Numbered from the stretch's first letter, positions 42,376 to 53,430 are shown. The stretch is DNA of 64,000 nt from Apodemus sylvaticus (GCF_947179515.1 NC_067481.1:21096593-21160592); one strand, 5' to 3'. Notes: a model not told the origin generated them from the letters alone. Numbers and translations are program-made.

Positions 42376-43406
42376 TTGAACCTGTTGTAAGCTAGTTTGT
42401 GACATCATAGGAACCAGACTGCACAATCCCCAGCTCCAAGTCTCTGGTGTTCTCCCAGTCTAGGAAAAAGTAGAAACTACATTTTCTGTCCCCAAAGCTC
42501 AGAACACTCAGTGTCTCCCATAGCCCACATTCTGGGTCCTGCCTTCAGGCCTTTGAAACATGCCCTGTTCCATGTCTGTGACCCTCCTGGATTTTCTAGG
42601 CCGGCCACAGGAATCTCCCTCACCCCAGATAGTTCAGAACTGCTGTATACTTGAGCTGATGTCACTTGTCAGACTGCCCTCCATCAGTGACTAGGGAGGG
42701 GCCAGTGTGAACCCCAGCTCCCAGGAGTGAGATCTGCTGGAGACTGAGTCCCAAGATGTCTCCCTTTACAAGGATGAAATTTCATGACTTGTAGGTTTTA
42801 ATTAAATTTTTTTTTTATTTTTGTGGAATCTCAGGAAAAAAATTTTCCCCTACTCTTGCAGCTCACTCCTTATTATTAAAAACCCTGACAAGACAAAGGG
42901 GAAATGCTGTCCAAGTGTCCAGAATGAGACCATATTTTAGCAAAAATCTGGCCACACTGCACCCTTGAAACCCATTCCCCGCCTCTGAGCACCGGGGCCA
43001 CCCCCATGACACCACAGATCGGATTTTTAAGTCCAGGGCTTATTGCTTTCTGAGCCTCCTGGGATGTAGAGGATTATTCTAGATTTAATCCTTTAATAAT
43101 TTTTCCTCTCTCCTGTCTGAGGTCTGGCTTTCCGGCTGAACTCAGACTGGGTAAAAGAGCTTATGTCCAGCTCCACGGACCCCCTTGCAGGCTGTCCTCC
43201 TCCATTACTATCAGAAAGTTAGAAGTGGCTATTCAGGAAGCTGGCCACTGCTGAGACGTAAAGAAAAAGCTGGAAGCCTAGATTAGAGCTTGAAGTCTGG
43301 CTTGAGGGAGAACCTGCTAATGGCGCACCATGCATGGGAACCTGGCACGTTGTTTCCTCTTAGGGGTGTGGGGCAGCACTCCTATCTTTATAAAGAACCA
43401 ACGGAG
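42376..43406. other. single-copy sequence
   Basis: About 1 kb with no recognised transposon. AT-rich stretch 42795-42850 and 'tttaatcctttaataatttt' near 43085 offer homeodomain-type sites. No frame over 65 aa. Candidate conserved non-coding block, by repeat absence only. Confidence 0.45.
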
Positions 43407-43598
43407 GGCCGGGCGGTGGTGGCGCATGCCTGTAATCCCAGCACTCTGGGAGGCAGAGACAGGTGGATTTCTGAGTTCGAAGCCAACCTGGTCTACAAAG
43501 TGAGTTCCAGCACAGCCAGGGCTACACAGAGAAACCCTGTCTCGAAAAACCAAATAATAATAATAATAATAATAATAAGAAGAAGAAGAAGAAGAAGC
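43407..43598 (+). repeat. B1 SINE (young) with (TAA)n(GAA)n tail
   Basis: 'gccgggcggtggtggcgcat' start, full body, tail (TAA)n to 43577 then (GAA)n to 43598. Confidence 0.95.
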
Positions 43599-43762
43599 AA
43601 TGGAGACCTGATGACAACTATCACTTGCCCAGGTTGACAGTGGGGGCAAGTGACAGAAGCAGGCTTTGAACTCTCCCCTGCTAGGCTCTCTAAGCTGTAG
43701 ACCATCAAAGGTGGCATAGGAGGAGCAGGGGTAAGCTACAGAGATTATTAAGAAGTAGGACG

Positions 43763-44118
43763 TGCAGGGCATGGTGACTCATGCCTAGAACTCAGTGTTT
43801 GGAAGGCTGATGCAGAAGAACCATTGCAAGTTCAAGGCCAGCCCGGGCTGGAGTGAGACCTTGTTACACAAACACAAAGAAAAGAGTAGAAAAGAAAAGA
43901 AGCATGATGGTGCGCACCCATAACCAAACTCACTCAGGAGGATGAACAAGAGAATCCAGAGTTCAAGGTCATCCGAGACATCCCTGAGGGCATGGCAAGT
44001 TTGGAACCAGTTGTGGACTACCTCTAAAAACAAAATGACATAGGGTATATATAACCTAATAACAGCAATGTAATTATAGATCAGGGATTAAAGGTATGCA
44101 CCACCACCACCACCCACT
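43763..44118 (+). repeat. two old B1-like SINEs in tandem plus a remnant
   Basis: First at 43763-43885 ('gggcatggtgactcatgcct', 'caaggccagcccgggctgga'), second at 43900-44025 ('tgatggtgcgcacccataac', 'gagttcaaggtcatccgaga'). 44085-44118 holds an antisense B1 end ('ggattaaaggtatgcacc'). Confidence 0.65.
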
Positions 44119-44349
44119 GTCAAGTTACTCTTACATAACAGCTAAACCAGAGGCACGTTCCTTATGATGTCAACAAGATCAGTTATAATCCCGTGGTTTT
44201 AGAATGAGCCCATCGGTTTTGGAATCCATCTGCCTCCTTAAAGCCCTGGTTTGATTATGTAGAATTTAGGTGGGTGACTCCATTTTGTATGATCTGGTCA
44301 GTTAGAGCTAGTTCAAGAGCTCAGATCAGACGATTGCATATCATTATTA

Positions 44350-44515
44350 TTATTTTTTTTTTTTTTTGGTTTTTTCGAGACAGGGTTTCTCTGTATAGCC
44401 CTGGCTATCCTGGAACTCACTCTGTAGACCAGGCTGGCCTCGAACTCAGAAATCCGCCTGCCTCTGCCTCCCAGAGTGCTGGGATTACAGGCATGTGCCA
44501 CCACTGCCCCGGCTC
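44350..44515 (-). repeat. B1 SINE (young)
   Basis: Near-consensus antisense copy with a T15 run, and 'tcatatcattatt' repeats near both ends (44335-44352 and 44514-44527) as probable target duplication. Confidence 0.94.
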
Positions 44516-44639
44516 ATATCATTATTTTTATTGGACAGATGTGTCCTCAAGAAGTTCACACTTTGGGTGGAAACTGAGATCTGACCGAACTGTGAGCCTA
44601 GAGCAGTTGGTACCAGGAGGCTGACAGGGATTAATTCAA

Positions 44640-44935
44640 GGGAAGGAGGGGTGTATGGAGCGGGGCTCACCTGTAATCCTAGCACCGGGAGATGGAGACC
44701 AGAGGATCCCTAAGGTTTGCTGGCCAGGGAGTATAGCTGACTCTGTGGGCTCCGGTGTAAACAGAGACCTTGCCTCAAAAACTAAAAGATGTAATTTAAA
44801 AACACACTGCTGACTTCTGACCTCCACATATGCACACCCACACCCACCCACCCACACACCCCCCACACACACACACACACACACACACACATCCACACAC
44901 CCACACATACCCACACACACCCACACACCATGGAA
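44640..44935 (+). repeat. B4 SINE with CA/CCCACA-rich tail
   Basis: 'tgtaatcctagcaccgggag', 'gatccctaaggtttgctggc' and 'tgacttctgacctccacata', then about 105 bp of CACA and CACCCA repeats. Confidence 0.8.
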
Positions 44936-45009
44936 CCAAAAGAACAGCCATGTATTCTTTTATCATCTGGCCTTCCCAGATCTCAGAGAGAAAAATCAGG
45001 TTGAATTCA

Positions 45010-45328
45010 TGTGTTCATACATGCTCAGTCCTGGGAGTGGCTCTATTAGAAGGAGTGGCCCAGTTGGAGTAGGCGTGTCACTGTGAGTATGAGCTTTAAG
45101 ACCCTCATCCTAGCTGCCTTGAAGCCAGTATTCTGCTAGCAGCCTTCAGATGAAGATGTAGAACTCTCAGCTCCTCCTGCACCATGCCTGCCTGGATGCT
45201 GCCATGCCCCCACCTTGATGATACTGGACTGAACCTCTGAACCGGTAAGCCAGCCCTAATTAAATGTTGTCCTTTATAAGAGTTGCCTTGGTCATGGTGT
45301 CTGTTCACAGTAGTAAAACCCTAAGACG
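45010..45328 (+). mobile_element. MaLR-type solo LTR
   Basis: 'tgtgttcatacatgctcagt' start, 'gatgaagatgtagaactctc', 'ctaattaaatgttgtccttt' and the end 'gtaaaaccctaagacg'. 'ttca' is shared at both edges, a worn duplication. Confidence 0.75.
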
Positions 45329-46075
45329 TTCAATACCTTACTTCCTCCTGTTGGCAGCTGAACTACTGGCCTTCCATCTCTTCCTGGAGATATGTACAGA
45401 AGGGGAGAGTTGTGCTCATTTCCCTTGATGAAGACAACCCCCACTCACCATCCCATGGTCCCTGAACATCAGCCCTCCTGCCCAGCAGCCTCCTCTGGGA
45501 GACAGTCACCTCTCCAGCCTTCTATTTAAGCTCGACCGTCAGCCAGCCTCCTCGGAATCCACAACTCATTTAATCAGCAAACCTCCAGTGAGCAGCCTCA
45601 CTGTGCACACAGCTGTCTAAACCACAGGCTTAGAGAGAAAAGACAGCCCCAGCTGTCCCTAGGGAGAGGCACAACAAACAGTGGATGGTGGCAAGCCAGC
45701 AGGATAAATGATATCAAGGGGGAGGTCTGCCAGGGGCTGTGGTAGCATCTGCATCCCCTGAGAGCTCGTTAGAAATTCACATTGGCAGGCCCAGTCCAAG
45801 TCAGATAGTGCAGGACGTGGGAGCAGGCCACCAGTCAACACTTTCATAAACCCTCCAGGTGATTCTGATGCGAATGGCTGTCTGAGAACCAACGGGCTGT
45901 GTAGAAGCGGAACTAACCCCGAATGCAGTGAGGCTGAAAGCCTTCCTGGAGGAAGAAGGCTCCCGTTGTACACAAGGAGCCAGATTAAAAGGTCACAAGA
46001 CACTCCAAGTGGACAGAGCTGTGTGTGCAAGAGCTCTGAGGGGGAGGGGAGAGGAAAGAACCGCAGGGTGGACGC
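45329..46075. other. single-copy sequence with MER5-like relic
   Basis: The relic is annotated separately. The rest has no recognised repeat; a 123-aa minus frame (45659-46030) crosses the relic and is not credible as a gene. Confidence 0.5.
45732..45897 (-). mobile_element. MER5-like hAT-Charlie DNA transposon relic
   Basis: 'gtggtagcatctgcatcccc', 'gttagaaattcacattggca', then 'ccctccaggtgattctgatg' and 'ctgtctgagaacc' match the two ends and inverted symmetry of MER5-type elements. The strand call is tentative. Confidence 0.65.
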
Positions 46076-46079
46076 CTGT

Positions 46080-46500
46080 CACGTTGCATGGCTATAATCC
46101 CAGCACTCAAGAGATGGAAGCAGCAGGATGGAGAGTTCAAGACCATCCTCAGCTAGCATGGTACAGGAAGCCCTAAATTCAATCCCCCATTTCATAAAAC
46201 CAAGTATAATGGCCCACGCCTGTAATCCCAGCACTCAGGAGCTGGAGACGGAAAGATCTGGAAGTGTGAGGCCACTTGGTGCTTCCATTAATCCCAGCAC
46301 TTGGGAGGCAGAGGCAGAGGCAGGCAGATTTCTGAGTTCGAGGCCAGCCTGGTCTACAGAGTAAGTTCCAGGACAGCCAGGGCTACACAGAGAGACCCTG
46401 TCTTGAAAAACCAAACACCCCCCCCCCAAAAAAAAATGGAAGTGCAAGGCCTTCCTTGGCTAGCCCGGGAGACTCAAGACCCTATCACAAAACAAACAAC
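46080..46500 (+). repeat. cluster of three B1-type SINEs, one nested
   Basis: Old B1 at 46080-46190; second at 46200-46283 resuming 46437-46500; young B1 at 46284-46436 ('tttctgagttcgaggccagc') inside the second. 'tggaagtgtgaggcc' and 'tggaagtgcaaggcc' flank it, a worn duplication. Confidence 0.8.
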
Positions 46501-47769
46501 AAAAATACAAGGTGGCATTATGACAGGTGGGTGGATTGAGATGAAGAGGGGCAGAGGTACAAAGAAGAGAGTATGGGTACCCCATGACCCCTCCCTGCAA
46601 TAAATGGCCCTGCTGGAGTCAGGCAGGGCAGATACCCCAGCCTCCTGAGGGCTCGGAAGCCCCCCACCTCCATCTGGCACCTCCTCGGGTTGGTTAACCA
46701 AAGCTGCATGACCTCATGTGTTATGGCTGCGGAGACAGAGACACGGAGGAGGCCAGATCCGGTGTTTGTATTGAAATTAATTGGGGACTCGTGGATGATG
46801 GCAGCTTGAAGGAATGTGCAGGCCCCCTATGTGATCCCTCAAACAATGGTGCTGCTTACGACCACCACAGCCCCCCAAAGACCCATATCTGTCTATCCGC
46901 AGTCCTTCTCAATGAAATAATAATTATAGACAGATTTAAAACTTTCAAATACAAAGGGATACCTGAAGAGACTTGTGTTGGGGAGGACTTAGGACACTCC
47001 CGCGTCTCCCCTCCCCCAACCTATTTTATTAGCCTATGAAGCAGAGATTCCGCTTTACCAAGGCAGGCAGCTTGTCAATCAGGAGAAACCCACTGCTCAC
47101 CCCCAGACCTGATTTATGGTGATTCAGAGGAGAGATGCTGCCAGGAACAGGCCAGGGCCAGGAAAGTTTCATCTGTCTGGAATCCGACAGGAAAAACGAG
47201 GCTGGAAATTTCAGAGGAAGCTGGGATCTGTGCCGGTCACAGCGCCTCTGTGTTCGCTCAGCTGGCTCCTGTTAGCAGCTAAGGGGCCCGCGGAGGAAAA
47301 GCGGCAGGCCAGCTTTTTCCAGCTCTCCAGAACCTTGAGCTTGATCCGCCAGGCAGCAGCTGCTCCAGTGACCTCTGACCCCAAAGAACAAGAGTCTTCG
47401 CCAGGTTTTCCCCAAAGCTCCCAGCCCTGGGCCTTTGTTTTTTCTCTTACTATGAAAAATGACAGCGGGGCGCGTCTATCTTTTAGGGTTGTTTGTTTAA
47501 TAAGACACTTAGCACACTCACGAAGCTGGATTCCAGGTGAAGAGAAATTAATTCTGTTTTGTTTTAATTTCATCCGGTGAAATGACCAGGCTCTCCCCGA
47601 GGAGGCCTTTATTGTCTTCTTTGAGCTAGGGGAATCAAGAACGTGGACCTCCAAACCCGACGTTCCCCGAGCTCTGGTTTGAAGCCAGGGGTCGCAGGGA
47701 TCGCAGAGCTCACCCCACATCTAGCTAGGAAGCAAAGAGGAAAAGAATTTTTTTTTTTTTGCTTCACTG
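46501..47769. other. single-copy sequence
   Basis: About 1.25 kb with no transposon recognised. AT-rich motifs ('tattgaaattaattgggg' near 46769, 'gaaataataattatagaca' near 46914, 'gagaaattaattctgttttg' near 47542) suggest a possible conserved enhancer-type block. Frames of 169 aa (-, 47211-47720) and 154 aa (+, 47116-47580) overlap on opposite strands with no domain. Confidence 0.45.
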
Positions 47770-47890
47770 TTCATTCCATTCATTCATTCATTCATTCACT
47801 CATTCATTTATGCCTATTTTGTGCCTGGCCCTGTGTGGAGGGTGTGAGAATAGAGGCAGAGGAGATAAGAAAGGCATGAACTCAAGGCTC
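47770..47890 (+). repeat. (CATT)n and MIR/L2-like remnant
   Basis: 'cattcattcattcattcact' at 47773-47810, then 'gcctattttgtgcctggccc' as in old mammalian repeats that follow a CATT stretch. Confidence 0.5.
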
Positions 47891-48002
47891 ACAGAGCCCA
47901 AAATGGGGGTGAAGGGTGGGGGCAGAGGGGTGGGGTATGGGGGGGGGGCCTTGGAACAGGTATCAGGCACAGAGAAGATTGAAGCTGCTTCTGAAGGCAG
48001 GT

Positions 48003-48172
48003 AAGGACCACTGAAATGGCTCAGGGGGAGAAGGGCTTGTGGCCAAAGCTGATAACCTGAGTTCTATACTCAGAACCCCATGACAGAGGAGAGATCTGAC
48101 TCCACAAGCTGTCCTCAGAGCTCTGCATTCAAGCACATAAAATTACAGGCAAACGTCAAATAAACTAATGTT
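48003..48172 (+). repeat. B3 SINE
   Basis: 'actgaaatggctcaggggga', 'ctgagttctatactcagaac' and 'gatctgactccacaagctgt'. A (G)n run precedes it at 47940-47948. Confidence 0.75.
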
Positions 48173-48185
48173 TAAAAAAAAAAAA

Positions 48186-48334
48186 AGCTGGGTGGCGCAC
48201 ACCTGTAATCCCAGCACTCTGGGAGGCAGAGGCAGGAGGATGTCTGAGTTAGAGGCCAGCCTAGTCTACAGAGTGAGTTCCAGGACAGCCAGGGCTACAC
48301 AGAGAAACGCTGTCTCAAAAAAAAAAAAAAAAAA
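48186..48334 (+). repeat. B1 SINE
   Basis: 'gctgggtggcgcacacctgt', full body and an A18 tail. Confidence 0.93.
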
Positions 48335-48523
48335 GGCAATTAAGGGGTGTTGCGTGTAGAGGAATGGACCCAGAGCGAAGCAGGGAAGAGAAGGGGTACA
48401 CAGACACCCACACCGTGGGGAGTCTGCTGGGGCTGGGGGCAGAAGAGCTGAGGGCTAGGCCTGTTCTGCCAGGTTATTTGTTTTGTTTTGAAGAATGAAA
48501 AAAAAAAAAAAAAAAAGCATTAC

Positions 48524-48712
48524 TGGACTACAGAGATGGCTCAGTGGCTAAGAGTACTGGCTATTCTTCCAGAGGACCCGGGTTTGGTTTCCAACACCTA
48601 CACAAGGGCTCACAATCCCTTCAGGGCTCTACAGGTACTGCACACATGTGAGACACAGACATGCATGCAGACAAAACATTCATACACATGAAATAAAAAT
48701 AAATGAATATTT
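48524..48712 (+). repeat. B2 SINE
   Basis: 'gactacagagatggctcagt', 'attcttccagaggacccggg' and 'aaataaaaataaatg' at the 3' end. Confidence 0.9.
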
Positions 48713-48756
48713 TTTAAAGGAAAGAATTATTCATGGCAGCTGTTAAAGACACGAAG

Positions 48757-48835
48757 TGAAGGCAAGTAGTTTAAGAGCTAGCCTGGACTACATTGAGAGA
48801 CCTTATCTCAAAGCAAACAAACAAACAAACAAAAA
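48757..48835 (+). repeat. B1 3' fragment
   Basis: 'gagctagcctggactacatt' and 'gagagaccttatctcaaagc', with (CAAA)n. Confidence 0.65.
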
Positions 48836-49172
48836 TCGACAAGATGATAAGGTAGCTAGGGCTACTACAGTGGGCTTTGGCAGTATGGAGGAGAGATCAG
48901 GCTCAACTCTGAATGCAATAAGGATGGTGAAGACAGATAACCAAACAACAGGGCAAAGTGAGTGGATGGAAAATTACTGAGTGGAGTCATCAAGGCCAGT
49001 GGGATTCCTGTTGACGGCAAGTCAGGGGGATGAGATGTCTGATGCCCTGGGGGATGAGGGGTCTGATCAGCCACCAAGCAAGGGCACAGGTATTGCTAAA
49101 CTCACCCAGCATAAATGTGTGTGTGTGTGTGTGTGTGTACATATGTATCCGAGGACAAAGACAAGGCCAAGG
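48836..49172. other. single-copy sequence with (TG)n
   Basis: (TG)n at 49116-49138 just before the fourth solo LTR. Nothing else recognised. Confidence 0.5.
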
Positions 49173-49373
49173 TGTTGGGGTTTTGTCTAAGCTCCACCCC
49201 ACACCTACCTGGCAATAGCCAGGTATGCTCCGCCCCAGAGATCTGGCCCACTATAAGAGGGGCTACTTGCTCCTCCTCTCCCTCTTTGCTCTCTGCTCTC
49301 CCACACTCTCTCACCTCTCTGCCCCTGGGGCTCTTCCCCCCTCCACGTGGTCATGGCCGGCCTCCACTCTCTC

Positions 49374-49411
<38 letters not shown>

Positions 49412-49604
49412 CTCTCTCTACCACTAACTCCCAATAAACTCTATTCTATACCATGTCTGTGTGTGTGTGTGGTCCCTTAGGGGCAGAGGTGCCCAGGCAA
49501 GGGTCCGCCTAGATACCTTCCCCCACGCCGCCTAGCCACACTCACCTAACCCCCTATACTCCCCCCTTTAAAGCCCTTTCATCCTGGTGCTGAAAGTCCT
49601 TTCA
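49173..49604 (+). mobile_element. solo LTR, copy 4 of 4
   Basis: 432 bp from tgttggggttttgtcta to ...gtcctttca. Perfect 5-bp duplication 'caagg' at 49168-49172 and 49605-49609. TATA 'tataag', a (CT)n of about 30 bp and 'aataaactctattctatacc' are shared with copy 1, its closest relative by eye. Confidence 0.87.
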
Positions 49605-49609
49605 CAAGG

Positions 49610-50485
49610 TTTGATCAAAAGGAGGTCCCAGAGGGCCCTGACTCAAGTTTAGTCCAAAAGAGCTGATGTAATTCTAGGCAACAGGGAGTTTGTGCTGAGG
49701 ACACTGGAAAGTTTAGTCGAGGGACAGGGAGATGAGATGCAGGTGCCCAAAGTGACATTGTGGAAGTTGGGGTGCAAAGGGTAGGGTTGGAGGTGGAGGA
49801 CCAATCAGGAGAGAGGGTGGGGCTGCTGATCTGGGGGGGGGGATGTTACAGGAACTTTTATCAGATATCTGGCCACATCGGCAGGGGAGGGGCTGGTAGC
49901 AGGAAGAGAACGCAGCTTAGGAGTCGTCACTGTCCCAGGCCTGGACTTAGGTGTGGTGGTGTGTACCATACAACAGCACTAGGGGTGATGAGGGAAAAGG
50001 AGCACAAACTTAAGGTCACCTTGGGCTAACAGATGGGCTTGCAGATGCCCATTCTGGGACTCAGGTTTCTAATACACTGAGCAAAGATTCTGAGATACCA
50101 GGGAGCCACTTGTTCCAGACACACAATGGCAGGGTGCCTTGCCTCACTCAGAATACAGACTATACACTATCTAATGTGATTTTTGAAAACTCAAAATTAA
50201 TGCGAAAACCCAAAAGGAAGCTTGGGGTGGTGGGGTATGTCTGCAGCCCCAGCAGCACATGGAAGGTGGGGGCCAGCCTGGGCTACAAGAGACCAGGTCT
50301 TTACAGCATAGTAAAACAAACACACGAAAATTCCATAGTAAACAAAATATCAAACTTTCAAAGAAAAAGAAGATCTAGCCCTGCTCCCACAATAGCCCAG
50401 TCCATTGCCCCAGACAAGCTTAGCTCTTGGTGTCAATAAAACTTTATTAACAAGCAAGCAATTGACTCATTCCCTCTAACAAATT
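49610..50485. other. mostly single-copy sequence with old B1 pieces
   Basis: Degraded B1 pieces at 49944-50032 ('gtgtggtggtgtgtaccata') and 50215-50315 ('ggtggtggggtatgtctgca', 'ggccagcctgggctacaaga'). No gene called. Confidence 0.5.
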
Positions 50486-50650
50486 GTATTTCTCTCTCCT
50501 TCTTCTCTTTCCCCCTCCCTCATTCTCTCCTTCCTTCTCTTCCTCCTCAATGCTTTCCCCCCTCCATTTCATCACCCTCCTCCTCTATCTACCCACTCCT
50601 CCTCCCATTGCTCCTCTTCCCCATCTCCTCCTCCACCTCTTCCTACTCTA
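50486..50650. repeat. pyrimidine-rich tract
   Basis: 'tctctctccttcttctcttt' through 'cctcctccacctcttcc', about 165 bp, over 85% C/T by eye. Confidence 0.85.
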
Positions 50651-50689
50651 GTTACCACCCTCTGAATTTCCTCACGTTCCTGTACACCT

Positions 50690-50800
50690 GGGAAGAGTTA
50701 TTCCCAAACTCAGCTGTTTTCCCTGTAAATGCAATGCTTTATGTTTTCTACACCCAGGACCTTTGCACAACCAGTTCTTCAGCAGAGTGGGTACCACACG
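50690..50800 (+). mobile_element. possible L2 LINE fragment
   Basis: 'cacccaggacctttgcacaa' resembles a common L2 3' segment. Too short to be sure; strand tentative. Confidence 0.3.
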
Positions 50801-50887
50801 CCAGACTCTCCTGGGGCAAACAGATAAACAAGACATGAGGCCTATATTGCCAACACTGTGGCCCAGGGACAGAAATCATCCTGAGAT

Positions 50888-51305
50888 GGACAGTTTTCAT
50901 TGTCAACTTGACATAACACAGAATTTCCTGGGAAGAGTGTCTCAGTGAAGGCTCAAGCAGGCCTGTGGGCATGTTTACGGAAATTTTTCTTAATTAACTT
51001 AGTTGATACCCAGCCCACTGTGGGTAGCACCATTCCCTAGACAGGGGGTCCTGGACTGTGTAAGAGTTCAGAAACAAAGCTGAGTGCAAATAAGCTATCT
51101 ATATGCATGACTTCATTTCTCTGTGCTCTTGTGTGTAGTTAGGACCCCCAACCAGCTGCCAGCCACTGTGACTTCCTTGTAGTGATAGACCATAACCTAG
51201 AATTGTGAGCTAAAATAAACCTTTTCATCCCTTTGGTCCTATTTTTTCTCCTATCTTGTCTTTGGTGGAGATATTATATCACAGCAACAAACACGAAACT
51301 AGAAC
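50888..51305 (+). mobile_element. MaLR-type LTR (older subfamily)
   Basis: 'ttcattgtcaacttgacata', 'tacccagcccactgtgggta' and 'gtgagctaaaataaaccttt', with the end 'atcacagcaac'. More diverged than the 55926 copy. Confidence 0.65.
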
Positions 51306-51411
51306 ACGTTCATCGTTTTCCTAATATTAAGTATCCACTGGCCGCCTCTACATACCAAACTTGACTGTTGGTCAAGTCAGATATGGTCTTTGGTCTTAAG
51401 ACATAATCTGG

Positions 51412-51590
51412 GGCCCGGCAGTGGTGGTGCATGCCTGTAGTCCCAGCACTCTGGGAGGCAGAGTCAGAGGCAGGCAGATTTCTAAGTTCAAGGCCAGCCT
51501 GGTCTACAGAGTGAGTTCCAGGACAGCCAAGGCTATACAGAGAAACCCTGTCTTGGAAAAAAAAAATCCAAAAAACCATTAAAAAAAAAA
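51412..51590 (+). repeat. B1 SINE (young)
   Basis: 'ggcccggcagtggtggtgca' start. 'aagacataatct' flanks both ends, a 12-bp target duplication. Confidence 0.95.
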
Positions 51591-51604
51591 AAAGACATAA
51601 TCTT

Positions 51605-51818
51605 GAGGCTGGAAAGATGGCTTAGGGGTTAAGAGCACTGGCTACTCTTCCAGTAGCTGGTTCAGTTCCTAGCACTCATATGGCCACTCACAACCACCTT
51701 TAACTCCAGTTCCAGGAAATTTGATGCCCTCTTCTGGCCTCCAAGGGCACCAGGCATACACACAGTGCACAGACACACATGCAGGCAACTCACACACATA
51801 AAACAAACAAGTTTAAAA
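51605..51818 (+). repeat. B2 SINE
   Basis: 'gaggctggaaagatggctta', 'gatgccctcttctggcctcc' and 'aaaacaaacaag'. The B-box region has lost several bases. Confidence 0.9.
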
Positions 51819-52234
51819 AGATAGTTATAATACGGTACTGTGAGGTGGGCTCAGAACGATGACTATAGCACATCTCGCCTCGCACTCTTTAGTGGTGAGG
51901 CAATATGGGGGTTTAAAGACATTACCCAGTTGCTAGCTGATAGTCAGGGGAGAGTTCAACACACAGCAGTGCCTTGGAATCCATACAAATAAAAACTGGG
52001 GCAGACAGATGCCCCAGCAGTTTTCAGACAACAACCTGTGTGTGCTACAGCCAAGTGTGAGAGATAGCGGGTGACCAGAGGCCAAGACACCGAGTGAAGG
52101 GTATTTTACCATAGACTGAATAAATGGCCTCTTCATAATAGGAGATTAAAAACTTGGACTTCGATCTGCTGGCAGTGGGAAGTCCCTGGAAGCTTTTAAG
52201 TGCAAAATGACAGGTTTTGATCTATCTCGAAATT
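51819..52234. other. single-copy sequence
   Basis: Nothing recognised. Confidence 0.5.
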
Positions 52235-52540
52235 GCATTTTATTTATAGTACATGTATGCATGTACCAGTGTGCACGTACATAAGTATAGAAGTCAGAGG
52301 ACAGCTTTCAAGAGTCAATATTCACTGGGCAGGGGTGGCATGACAGCATGCGACTTTGACCCCAGCACTTGGGAGGCAGAGGCAGGCAGATGCCTGAGTT
52401 TGAGGACAGCCTGATCTACATAGTGAGTTCCAGAACAGCTAGGGCTACACAGAGAAACTCTGTTTCAAAAATAAAAGGATCAGTACTCTTTCCTTCTATC
52501 CACTGGGTCCCAGTGGGTCGTCCAGTTTGGTAGTAAATTC
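52235..52540 (-). repeat. B3 SINE split by a B1
   Basis: Antisense B3 'agaagtcagaggacagcttt' at 52287 and 'ctttccttctatccactggg' at 52487 flank the B1. Confidence 0.6.
52326..52477 (+). repeat. B1 SINE
   Basis: 'actgggcaggggtggcatga', 'accccagcacttgggaggca' and 'agggctacacagagaaactc'. Confidence 0.88.
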
Positions 52541-52750
52541 CTTTTACTCACTGTCTTAGGGGGTTTCAGGCTATAATAGAATACCATGAACCTAGCAACT
52601 TGGGGGGGGGGGTTGTTTTGGCTTACAATTCCATAGCCTGTCATCAAAGCAGGAAATCAGTCAGCAGGAAATCAAGGCCAAAGCCGAGAAGCAGAGGCCA
52701 TGGAGAAATGTTACTTAGTGGCTTGTTTCTCAGGCCTTGCTCAGCCTGCT

Positions 52751-52938
52751 TTTTTTTTTTTTTTAAGAGATTTGCTTACTTTGTATGTATGTGAGTACAC
52801 TTCAGCTGTCTTCAGACACACCAGAAAAGGGCATTGGATCCCATTACAAGTGGTTGTGAACCACCCTGTGCTTGCCGGGAATTGAACTCAGGACCTCTGG
52901 AAGAGCAGTCAGTGCTCTTAACCTCTGAGTCATCTAGG
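52751..52938 (-). repeat. B2 SINE inside the LTR
   Basis: T-run then 'gagtacacttcagctgtctt', 'accagaaaagggcattggat' and 'tcttaacctctgagtcat'. Confidence 0.9.
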
Positions 52939-52980
52939 ACCACCTTTCCCGGGGATGGTGCCACCCACAGTGAGAGCTAG

Positions 52981-53060
52981 GCCCTCACAGCATAGTCAAG
53001 AAAAATCCCCCAGGCCAATAGGCCTCACAGCATAGTCAAGAAAAATCCCCCAGGCCAATC
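52981..53060. repeat. 40-bp tandem duplication
   Basis: Units start at 52981 (gccctcacagcatagtcaag) and 53021 (ggcctcacagcatagtcaag), identical but for the second base and the last base of the unit. Confidence 0.97.
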
Positions 53061-53287
53061 TGGTGGGGATACTTTCTCAACGGAGGTTTCCTCTTCCCAA
53101 ATGATTCTAATTTGTATCAAATCAACAAACAACTAACCAGGACACCCGCTGAGCCAGCTCACCAGCCCCTTGATCTGATTTTAGAAAGAAAACACCGGTA
53201 GCCACCAAGAGGAGGATCTGAAATGGGAAGAATCTGGAGGTAGAAAAGGATCTGGAGGTAGAAAATCCCATTGAATAGTTTACAAAT

Positions 53288-53430
53288 GCCGGCGGTGGTG
53301 GCGCACACCTTTAATCCCAGCACTTGGGAGGCAGAGACAGGCGGATTTCTGAGTTCGAGGCCAGCCTGGTCTACAGAGTGAGTTCCAGGACAGCCAGGGC
53401 TATACAGAGAAACCCAGTCTCAAAAGAAAA
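53288..53430 (+). repeat. B1 SINE (young)
   Basis: 'gccggcggtggtggcgcaca' start, consensus body, A/C tail. 'gaatagtttac' on both sides is the target duplication. Confidence 0.95.

Larger units (their letters stand above)
52553..53145 (-). mobile_element. MaLR-type LTR with a B2 insertion and a 40-bp duplication
   Basis: + strand: 'tgtcttagggggtttcaggc' start, 'gcagaggccatggagaaatg', 'gatggtgccacccacagtga', then a tandem duplication. Same family as 26009-26399 and on the same strand. Confidence 0.7.

Noticed and set aside
47211..47720. 169-aa minus frame overlapping a 154-aa plus frame
   Set aside because: Opposite-strand overlap over GC-balanced single-copy DNA with no domain on either; neither has support.
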